From an uncultured Pseudomonadota bacterium (lineage in GTDB: Bacteria; Myxococcota_A; UBA796; GCA-2862545): 64,000 nt of DNA. A program made the translations under genes and the position numbers. This document shows positions 51,971 through 59,046 of the stretch, one piece after another. Positions within the stretch are counted from its first letter, which is position 1. Every line of letters begins with the position of its first letter. The DNA lies in contig CAJXTB010000013.1 of assembly GCA_913061235.1 (NCBI GenBank), forward strand, positions 62,001-126,000, given 5' to 3'. Below the pieces are notes generated by a model that saw only the letters and a list, made by a program, of their open reading frames with translations, was not told the DNA's origin and ran no database searches.

Positions 51971-53188
51971 ATGAACGTCATCTTCTTGGCCCCGAACTAC
52001 CCCTCCGAGATGCAGCACTACACGCGCGGCCTAGCTGAGGTCGGCGCGCGGGTGCTGGGGGTTGGCGAGGCCCCACTGGAGTCACTGCCTGAGTCGCTCA
52101 AGGGGCACATGGCGAGCTACCTTCAGGTGCCTCGCTTGTTGGACGAAGACGACGTCATTGCGCGCGTTGAACAGTGGACTCGCGGCCACACCATTGCTCG
52201 CGTTGAGGGGCTCTGGGAGCCCGTCGTCATCTTGGCGGCTCGCCTTCGAGAACGTCTAGGTGTTGCGGGCATGTCCCTGCACACCGTGCGCGGATTCCGG
52301 GACAAGCAGCTGATGAAGGAGCGTGTCGCCGCAGCAGGTCTGCGCGTACCGCACTCGGCCAAGTGTGGAACCGAAGCCCAGGTCCGCGCAGCCGCAGAGG
52401 CCTGTGGCTTCCCGCTCATCGTCAAGCCAATCGACGGCGCTGGCAGCGCGGACACCTACCGCGTGGACAGTGCGGAAGAGCTCGACCGCGTCATCAACGC
52501 TGTGCGTCACATCCGCGTGGTGAGCGTTGAGGAGTTCGTAGATGGGGAAGAGTTCACCTACGACGCCATCTGTGTGGACGGTAAGCCGGTCTACGAGAAC
52601 GTGGCCCAGTACCTTCCGCGACCGCTCATCGCGCGCAGCAATGAGTGGATTAGCCCGGTCATCATCACCATCCGGGACCTCAAGCAGGCCCCCATCGCCG
52701 AGGGCATTGCGTTTGGTCGCAAGGTCGTGCGTGCGCTGAACATGGGAACCGGCTTTGTGCACATGGAGTGGTACCGGACGGCATCGGGCGAGGTTGTGTT
52801 CGGTGAGATTGGCTGTCGACCCGGCGGCGCACATCTCGTTGACCAGATGAACTTCACGTCCGATGTGGACCTGTTTCGCGAGTGGGCGAGGGCGGTGTGC
52901 CACCGCCGAATCATGACGAGCACACCGCGTGCCTACAACGTCGCCATCATCTTCAAGCGCGCTCAAGGCCAGGGGCGAATCAGTCGTATTGATGGCCTAG
53001 AAGCCTTCGGTAGTCGCTACGGTAAGTATGTGGTGGCCGACACGCTGTCTGCCGTGGGTACGCCACGTCGAAACTGGAAGAACACTCTGTTGAGCGACGG
53101 TTTTCTTATCTTGCGTCACCCGGAGTTTGCCGAGGCCAAGCGCATTGCTGAGGCGGCGGCTACGCAGATCACCCTGTACGCGGAATAG
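51971..53188 (+). CDS. ATP-grasp ligase (third of three), 405 aa
   Basis: Paralogue of the preceding gene. Landmarks: MNVIFLAPNYPSEMQHYTRG, FRDKQLMKERVAAAGLRVP, FPLIVKPIDGAGSADTYRV, VVSVEEFVDGEEFTYD and VVFGEIGCRPGGAHLVDQ, all in the expected order. ATG 51971 is preferred over GTG 51956 because it aligns with the start of the paralogue and GGCAGG lies upstream. Two related ligases in tandem would allow sequential addition of two building blocks, or act as a heterodimer; both are inference. Confidence 0.9.
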   Translation: MNVIFLAPNYPSEMQHYTRGLAEVGARVLGVGEAPLESLPESLKGHMASYLQVPRLLDEDDVIARVEQWTRGHTIARVEGLWEPVVILAARLRERLGVAGMSLHTVRGFRDKQLMKERVAAAGLRVPHSAKCGTEAQVRAAAEACGFPLIVKPIDGAGSADTYRVDSAEELDRVINAVRHIRVVSVEEFVDGEEFTYDAICVDGKPVYENVAQYLPRPLIARSNEWISPVIITIRDLKQAPIAEGIAFGRKVVRALNMGTGFVHMEWYRTASGEVVFGEIGCRPGGAHLVDQMNFTSDVDLFREWARAVCHRRIMTSTPRAYNVAIIFKRAQGQGRISRIDGLEAFGSRYGKYVVADTLSAVGTPRRNWKNTLLSDGFLILRHPEFAEAKRIAEAAATQITLYAE

Positions 53189-53252
53189 CGGCGGCGAGTC
53201 GTGTACCGAACCGATGCGCTTCAGCGGGTGGTACGCTTGGGCCGGAGGGCTC

Positions 53253-54008
53253 ATGCCCGGTCAGTCGAACGTGTTGGTGCGGGTGTTGTCGGCAGTGTTC
53301 GGCGTGTGGGCCTTGCTCGGCAGCATGGCCATGGCCGCCGTCTGTTGTATTGCCATGGTGCCCTTTGCACTGTTGCCCAAAGGCAAGCGTGAGCGGTACA
53401 CCCTGCCCATGGGGCAGCTGCTCTCATGGCTGATTCTGCGTGTGATGCTGCTGTCGCGCGTCCAGGTCCTCGGTGAGACACCTCCGCCAGGCGGCGCGAT
53501 GGTGCTGTGCAACCACCGCTCGTGGCTCGATGCCCTGATGCTGACTGCGTACACGGGCAGTGCGGGACTGGCCAAGCACGAGATTCGACGCATTCCCTTC
53601 ATTGGTGCTGCCGCCTCGCTCGCCGGAGCGGTGTTCATTGACCGCCGCAACCCCGAGTCCCGCGCGGCTGGGCGTCGCGGTGTCGTGGCGTTCATTGCCG
53701 CCGGGTTCAAGATTCAGCTGTTCCCCGAAGGAACGCGCACCCGGACTGGCGCCATTGCTGAGCGTGTGCATCTGTCCCTCATCTCGGACTGCTACGACGC
53801 CGGCCTGTCCGTACTGCCGTGTGCCGTCGCCCACACGGAAGATGCCCTGCCTACCGGGCAGTTCGGTGCGTTTCCACTCCAGCGCGCCACCCTGTACATC
53901 TGTCCGGTGATGCAGCCCTCGGAGTTCGATGACCGAGATGTGTTTGCCCAAGCGTGTTGGCAACAGGTCGTCGAGCAGGCCGACCGACTGAACGGCGTTT
54001 CGGAGTAG
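53253..54008 (+). CDS. PlsC-like acyltransferase, 251 aa
   Basis: Membrane acyltransferase, last gene of the ATP-grasp cluster. NHRSWLD (H88-x4-D93) and FPEGTRTR are the catalytic and substrate motifs; two hydrophobic helices precede them. ATG 53253 has GGAGG four bases upstream; the in-frame 53214 start has none. PlsC relatives also N- or O-acylate non-glycerol acceptors, such as ornithine-lipid OlsA. Within this cluster a lipid tail could be added to the amide product. The distance from the preceding gene is 64 bases, so membership of the operon is probable, not certain. Confidence 0.85.
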   Translation: MPGQSNVLVRVLSAVFGVWALLGSMAMAAVCCIAMVPFALLPKGKRERYTLPMGQLLSWLILRVMLLSRVQVLGETPPPGGAMVLCNHRSWLDALMLTAYTGSAGLAKHEIRRIPFIGAAASLAGAVFIDRRNPESRAAGRRGVVAFIAAGFKIQLFPEGTRTRTGAIAERVHLSLISDCYDAGLSVLPCAVAHTEDALPTGQFGAFPLQRATLYICPVMQPSEFDDRDVFAQACWQQVVEQADRLNGVSE

Positions 54009-54116
54009 GCCAAGCTGTTCCGGTTGGTCGCAGGCTTGAACGGCCTTCGCCGCAACGTCTTGGTTCTCGTCAGTCGCGAAATCGAGTAGACTCGCGCTCA
54101 GACCCCGAGGACTCTC

Positions 54117-54386
54117 ATGCCCGAAAAGAAACTGCGCGACTCACTCATCGAGCTTCGAACACAGCTAGACAAGCGCGAAGACCTCGACGACGAAGCGCGT
54201 CAGATGCTCGCGGAGCTGCACGACCGCATTGAGTCGACCTTGGAGATGACCGAGGAAGCGGCTCCGGTGCGTGCCGAAGCGGCAACTACTGCTACGAGTG
54301 CGAGTGCCGAGTTCGCGGCGAGCTACCCACGGCTCTCGGCGACTCTGGAACAAATCGCTGAGGTCCTGTCCGGCATGGGCATCTAA
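54117..54386 (+). CDS. DUF4404 family protein, 89 aa
   Basis: Small cytosolic helical protein. Residues 1-35 (KKLRDSLIELRTQLDKREDL and DDEARQMLAELHDRIES) form a predicted coiled coil, and YPRLSATLEQIAEVLSGMGI is the conserved C-terminal helix of DUF4404. The middle is Ala/Thr-rich. The family has no known function. In the 108 bases before it both strands give protein-like frames, so that gap may hold another relic that I could not assign. Confidence 0.75.
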   Translation: MPEKKLRDSLIELRTQLDKREDLDDEARQMLAELHDRIESTLEMTEEAAPVRAEAATTATSASAEFAASYPRLSATLEQIAEVLSGMGI

Positions 54387-54453
54387 ATGGGCGTGCCGGG
54401 CGCAATAGTAGGAGCCTGAACAGCAACAATGCGTACATGTACCGGGTTGCTCT

Positions 54454-54461
54454 GGTAGTAT
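54454..54461 (+). promoter_or_regulatory. Candidate -10 box (GGTAGTAT)
   Basis: GGTAGTAT lies 35 bases before the GTG at 54497, which has GGAGGG upstream. This argues that the ATG at 54437, before the box, is not the true start. Confidence 0.4.
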
Positions 54462-54496
54462 CTGCCGCGGGAACGTACCGGAATGCGGAGGGCAAT

Positions 54497-56107
54497 GTGG
54501 GATACGCACAACAGGCGACGGACTGGCTCTTTGGCTCCTCCAAGCAGACCGAGGCACCGGCGACTGCGAAGGCCAATGAGACAGGCAATGCCGCCACCGC
54601 CGAACAGCAGCAGCGCGCCAACTATGTGGTGCAGTCTGGCGACTCGGTAGCTGGAATCGCCAAGACGGGTACGGGCGACGCAATGCGCTACGTTGAACTC
54701 AACTTGTTTAACGGGCGTGACGCAGAGGCAACTTCGCTGGAGGGTGGAGACTCCCTAAGCATTCCAGCAGGAGGAGACTGGGACTTGGCTGCGCTCGGCA
54801 TCGCTGCTGCACCGGTTGAGCAGCTCGCCGCGCCGGAACCGGAGCAGGACGCAGCGGAAGAAGAGGGGTGGTACGACTGGGCACGTGGCGGTGTTGAGGA
54901 TGCAGTGGACGCCGGCAAGGATGCGTGGGAGAGCGGCTGGGAGGCAGTCGATGGTGTGGGGGACGCTGTGCGTGAGGGTTGGGACGACGGGATGGAGTGG
55001 GCCGGTGGCCTCGTTCCCGGTGGTCCTGCGATGGCGCCTGGCACACCCGCGGCCCCGGCTGCACCCGCTGCGCCGGAGCAATCTCCACGTGAGACTGCGC
55101 GCGAAGAGGCACTCAAGGACGGCAAGACGAACAATCTTGACGCGGCAGTGGACCTTGCTGACGACCTAACTATGCAGCACGGCTATGACGGCGCCGTTGC
55201 CGGCGATCTACAAGGGTCATCGCGGCGTCGGGCCATTCTGCGCGGCGATGTCGACGACTTGACGACCATCTTGTGTAGCGAGTTCACTGCCGCGACTCTG
55301 CAGGCGGCTGGCTACGACTTGACCGAGCACTACATGGACCCCGCCACTGGCGACTACATTGGGTACGCCGACGGCCAGCACTCGGACGGCACGGCAAAGA
55401 TGACCTTGGTCGACATCTACATGGTCGTCAACGCGCAGCCAGAAGCCACTCGCTCCATCATGGATGCTTCGGCTGGCGACTGCGAATCGGTCACGCAGGC
55501 CTCGGAGCGAGCCCAGGAGGTCGGCGGTGGGAACGTCCCTGGCAACTTCCAATATTGCGAGGAGCTCACGTTTGTGGACCAGACGGCGTCCACCGATCAC
55601 AACTTCGGCGCAGGTGCCGCTGCGGTCGCTCTTGGTGGATTCGAAGTGGTGCTCACAAGCCGCAAGCCGGGCGATATCCAGCAGTGGTTTAAGACGCGCG
55701 ACGGCGAGTACACGGGCGGCGGACACTCCTCGACCGTGTACAGCGTCAAGGGCAGTGGTGTGGCGTTGCTCGGCGGTGCGAACGGTCCTACGATTGAGGG
55801 CGGAGATGAAGACTTGCAACCAGGTTGGTACGAGATTCCTGCCGGAAGCGCTCTGCGCTGGGTCATTGGCCCAGACACGGAGCCGAGCGCTGTCGCCTCC
55901 CTGTCCGCTAGCGACATTCAGCTTATCGATGCGAATACCCGAGGTGCCGGGAATGATGCGACCAAGACGGGTTCGTTCGAGGCCCAGGAAGACTACAGCG
56001 ATTCCGGTCGGTCCAAGGTCACGAGTGCCGGGCGTCTGCCGACAAGCGACTGGTTCGCGTGGACCGCGACAGATGCGCCTGAGTCCACACAGCGATTGGA
56101 CGGGTGA
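54497..56107 (+). CDS. LysM protein with NlpC/P60-like domain, 536 aa
   Basis: Peptidoglycan-directed protein. A LysM domain lies at residues 42-90 (NYVVQSGDSVAGIAK, LNLFNGRD, GDSLSIPAG). An Ala/Pro-rich and Trp-containing linker is followed by a papain-like domain with candidate Cys near 260 (CSEFTAATLQAAGY) and His near 409 (GGGHSSTVYSVKG), with PGDIQQWF between, as in NlpC/P60 or CHAP amidases. There is no signal peptide, so export would need another route, as with the lysozyme-like protein at 29234. GTG 54497 is chosen for its GGAGGG. The following lipoprotein starts in its stop codon. Confidence 0.7.
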   Translation: MGYAQQATDWLFGSSKQTEAPATAKANETGNAATAEQQQRANYVVQSGDSVAGIAKTGTGDAMRYVELNLFNGRDAEATSLEGGDSLSIPAGGDWDLAALGIAAAPVEQLAAPEPEQDAAEEEGWYDWARGGVEDAVDAGKDAWESGWEAVDGVGDAVREGWDDGMEWAGGLVPGGPAMAPGTPAAPAAPAAPEQSPRETAREEALKDGKTNNLDAAVDLADDLTMQHGYDGAVAGDLQGSSRRRAILRGDVDDLTTILCSEFTAATLQAAGYDLTEHYMDPATGDYIGYADGQHSDGTAKMTLVDIYMVVNAQPEATRSIMDASAGDCESVTQASERAQEVGGGNVPGNFQYCEELTFVDQTASTDHNFGAGAAAVALGGFEVVLTSRKPGDIQQWFKTRDGEYTGGGHSSTVYSVKGSGVALLGGANGPTIEGGDEDLQPGWYEIPAGSALRWVIGPDTEPSAVASLSASDIQLIDANTRGAGNDATKTGSFEAQEDYSDSGRSKVTSAGRLPTSDWFAWTATDAPESTQRLDG

Positions 56108-56934
56108 TGCGTCCTGTACACGTGTTGTGTAGTCTCGTTGGGTTCGCCGTGGTCTGTATCGCGTGTGCCGGCGGCGTTGAGCCCGGCGTGGCGGAAGGCC
56201 CGGATGCCGAAATAGACGCGACTGCTTCTGAGGCGACTGGCGCCGCCGAACAGCCCGAGACGGCGTCGCTAAGCATCGCGTTGAGGGGAATGGCAAGCCG
56301 AACTCCCGAGCTGATAGATGCCAACGCCAGCGGAACTTACGTAGCGCTTCGCATCCCAACCCTGCGTGACGCGGACAGCGATGACATTGCTCGCTGCGCT
56401 TACGCGGGGCTTGCTGACGGCGTAGACGGCATGGAGCTCGCGCTGGTCGACTTTGAGACGCAGTCCGTTCAACAGTGGACCGTCTACCGAACGCCGACGC
56501 CGGACGACTCCAGCTGTACGAATGAGGCCGACGCCGTCGCAGAGTTGACGCTGGCTAAAGAGGCCATGGCTGCTGCAGGGCTGGATTCGACACAGCGCGG
56601 AGCTTGGTTCATGCCCGGTCCGTTTACCGCGGAAGGCAAGCATTCTCGTCGTCCAACGACCGAACAGCGGACCTTCGCACTGCCCAGCGGTGAGGTCATG
56701 TCCGTTGTTCTCGGGCACACATCGGACAGCGGATACCATACCTACACGGGCCGCGTCACCGGCTCCATCGGCGAGGCGACCGTCAGCCACTCCCCCAATC
56801 CGGCAATGGGAGGAGCGGGCGACTTGGAGGTTCGTGGGGCGGTTGAGACACAAGCGGGAACAGTGGTGCTGTTCGAGGCGACCCACGGTCCCGCTGGTAT
56901 TTGGTCAAGCTGGATGCTCACGCCGCCACGATGA
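56107..56934 (+). CDS. Lipoprotein of unknown function, 275 aa
   Basis: Predicted lipoprotein: signal with lipobox CIAC, and an acidic/Ala linker (residues 22-55). The remainder is an unassigned globular domain with two Cys (IARCAYAG, SSCTNEAD). ATG 56107 overlaps the stop of the LysM gene (TGATG), so the two are probably translated together. That suggests a linked role, possibly an immunity-type or periplasmic partner of the cell-wall hydrolase; this rests on position only. GTG 56104 is an alternative start. Confidence 0.7.
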   Translation: MRPVHVLCSLVGFAVVCIACAGGVEPGVAEGPDAEIDATASEATGAAEQPETASLSIALRGMASRTPELIDANASGTYVALRIPTLRDADSDDIARCAYAGLADGVDGMELALVDFETQSVQQWTVYRTPTPDDSSCTNEADAVAELTLAKEAMAAAGLDSTQRGAWFMPGPFTAEGKHSRRPTTEQRTFALPSGEVMSVVLGHTSDSGYHTYTGRVTGSIGEATVSHSPNPAMGGAGDLEVRGAVETQAGTVVLFEATHGPAGIWSSWMLTPPR

Positions 56935-56962
56935 CGGTCGCGGTCGGGCATGCGCACACAGA

Positions 56963-57559
56963 CTACAGCTGCACACCGACAGACAGGCGAAGGCTCATTC
57001 CGCGGAGATTCGTCGTTCCGAATGGCTCCAGCTCGATTGGCGCCGACCACTGGTAGCCGGCCGAGAACCGGAACTGCAGTGGGATGGGCAGAGCGGAGTC
57101 GGGGACGGTAATCTTCAGCGCCGGTGCCACACGAAAGCCAGGTGCAAAGCCGGTTGCGCTCTTCTGAATCGCGCTGTCGGGGTCGTCGCTGTCGTCGTCA
57201 AAGCGGGCGAGGGCGAACTGGCCGGTGCCGCTGGCTTCCCCGCCAACGGCGAAGAAGATGTTGACTGGAACGAGGGCTTCTAGACCCAGCGAGACGTCGG
57301 TCGCGTAGAAGGCGGCGGCACCGATGGTCTCGTTGTCCGTGCCGTACCATGTGGCGCCACGCCGTCCGTGATGGGAAGCGAGCTGTACGGTGAGGGCGTC
57401 GGTGAGGGCGAGACCCACCCGACCTCCAAAGACGGGCATGCTGTTGGCATTGCCAAAGCGATTTTGAGACCGACCACGGGTGGGCACGATGCCGACCTCT
57501 GGGGCAAGCTCTAGATGTAGGTCGCCGGCGCTGGCGAGAGAGAGAAGTAGGACAATCAT
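56963..57559 (-). CDS. Outer-membrane beta-barrel protein, 198 aa
   Basis: Small exported protein with a signal peptide (MIVLLLSLASAG). The mature part shows alternating hydrophobic/polar strands (LHLELAPEVGIVP, FGGRVGLALTDALTVQLASHH, LRLSVGVQL), and ends with an aromatic-free but hydrophobic strand, consistent with an eight-stranded barrel. It is last in a three-gene minus-strand operon; its ATG overlaps the stop of the upstream gene (ATGA). It could anchor or transport for the two lipoproteins. The barrel assignment is by pattern only. Confidence 0.7.
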   Translation of the reverse strand: MIVLLLSLASAGDLHLELAPEVGIVPTRGRSQNRFGNANSMPVFGGRVGLALTDALTVQLASHHGRRGATWYGTDNETIGAAAFYATDVSLGLEALVPVNIFFAVGGEASGTGQFALARFDDDSDDPDSAIQKSATGFAPGFRVAPALKITVPDSALPIPLQFRFSAGYQWSAPIELEPFGTTNLRGMSLRLSVGVQL

Positions 57560-59043
57560 GGGCTTTCCTCCAGCGTGAGCGGCTCGGTCTCGTTGAGGAT
57601 GTTCTGAAGGGCGAAGCCGCTGGCCTCAAGGAAGGTGTCGTCGCTTGGGTCGTACAGACTGACGAGCCCCATTGCGTTGTCGTGAGCAATGAAGAAGCGC
57701 CCATCTCCGAGGTCGCCAATGCCCACAGGTGCGTCGATGAGTGGAACGACGTCGGCGATGCCGGTCGCGAGCTCACCCCGCCACAGGCTGTCGATGCCGT
57801 CTTGCAGCACCAGCGCCCACACCGAGCCGTCGTCACCCGTCGTGAACGACAGGCCAACGCCTGGAGCGTCCAGAGCGTACGGGATGGTCTCGCCGCGAAC
57901 GCCGCGCAGGTCAATGAGTTCCATACCGGCGCGATTGGTCGAGGTTGGAGCGGTGAACGCAACACCGAAGGCGCCATCTGGAGACAGCGCCATCTCGTTG
58001 GGAATCGCTTGCAGGCGGTACTCCGTCAGCTCGCCGGTGGCGTACTCGTATCGGTAGACGTCGCGGCCGCGGTTCTCTGCATACAACAAAGCGTATCGGT
58101 CCGTAGACAAGATGCGTGACATCGGCTCGTCGAGGTCGATGGTGCGCAGCTCGAAGCGGTCGTGGTCCATGACAGTGAGCTCGCTGCGGCTCGGGAAGAC
58201 GAACAACGTCTCATCCGTGCTGGGCTCTACGTGCATGGCCGATGGAGTCCCTGGCAACGAGACCAGGTTCACGCTCGGGTCGAGTAGGTCCAGGATGTAC
58301 AGGTCACCGCCGCTGTTGGTGCTGATGAGCGCGAAGCGTCCGTCTGGCGTGAGGTCTACGCCAACCGGGGTGACCACGACGTCTGGGTCGAGGGTCAGCG
58401 GAAAGGTGGTGGAGGTGCGCGGCGGTGAGGCTGTGAGGTCGACGACTGCGACCTGACTCTGCGACAGAACCACAGCACTGACGCCGTCTTCTGTAAACAG
58501 GATGCGGTCGGCGGCGAAGCCCACTCGTACGGGGGTGCGGGTGCCGTCAACAAGGTCGAGGATGTCGATCTCGTTGAGATTGACGACACCGAGTGGACCC
58601 TCTGGAGGTGGACCCGCCAGCCAAGCGACGGCGCGCGTCTCACCAGGGGCAAAGGCCAAGGTATCGAGGTGCTTTCCGACGGGAACTTCGAGCTGGAGTT
58701 CACCGTCTTGGATCAGAGCAACAGTGCTGTCGGTGCGCAGGTCAGCGCACTCATCGCGACCGTCGGGCACGCAGTATTCACGGTCTAGGAATGTGGCGAT
58801 GCCGGTCTCGTCAGGCAGGACCATGAGGTTGCGGCGCTGACCGCCCTGTAGGTCTACAATGCTGTCGGCGCCGTCGGTGTCCACGTAGGCTAGAGCGCCA
58901 TCGGCGAGGGGAACGTACAGGGTGCCGCTGGCGGCGACGACGCCTGTCGGACTCCACAGAGGCTCTGTGTCCCAGTCCGAACCGTCGGGCATTCCAGACC
59001 AGCCGCAGCCGGCGAGGGCGAGCAGGGGAAGAAGGCGAATCAT
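57556..59043 (-). CDS. Beta-propeller lipoprotein, 495 aa
   Basis: Predicted lipoprotein; signal with lipobox LAGC. The body has YVTN/WD40-like blades with S/T-P-D-G turns (LTPDGRFALISTNSGGDLYI, ALSPDGAFGVAFT, FTEDGVSAVVLS), about seven in number. The C-terminus (SLYDPSDDTFLEASGFALQN) is related to that of the next upstream gene (SFYGADDQSLETLTGFELNS), so the two are paralogues. It lies between that paralogue and the barrel gene, with ATGA overlap to the latter. A binding scaffold role is likely. Confidence 0.8.
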   Translation of the reverse strand: MIRLLPLLALAGCGWSGMPDGSDWDTEPLWSPTGVVAASGTLYVPLADGALAYVDTDGADSIVDLQGGQRRNLMVLPDETGIATFLDREYCVPDGRDECADLRTDSTVALIQDGELQLEVPVGKHLDTLAFAPGETRAVAWLAGPPPEGPLGVVNLNEIDILDLVDGTRTPVRVGFAADRILFTEDGVSAVVLSQSQVAVVDLTASPPRTSTTFPLTLDPDVVVTPVGVDLTPDGRFALISTNSGGDLYILDLLDPSVNLVSLPGTPSAMHVEPSTDETLFVFPSRSELTVMDHDRFELRTIDLDEPMSRILSTDRYALLYAENRGRDVYRYEYATGELTEYRLQAIPNEMALSPDGAFGVAFTAPTSTNRAGMELIDLRGVRGETIPYALDAPGVGLSFTTGDDGSVWALVLQDGIDSLWRGELATGIADVVPLIDAPVGIGDLGDGRFFIAHDNAMGLVSLYDPSDDTFLEASGFALQNILNETEPLTLEESP

Positions 59044-59046
59044 GGT

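Noticed and set aside
54009-54116. Coding relic in the gap before the DUF4404 gene
   Set aside because: Both strands give protein-like frames here (for example LLDFATDENQDVAAKAVQAC on the minus strand), so neither can be chosen without a search.
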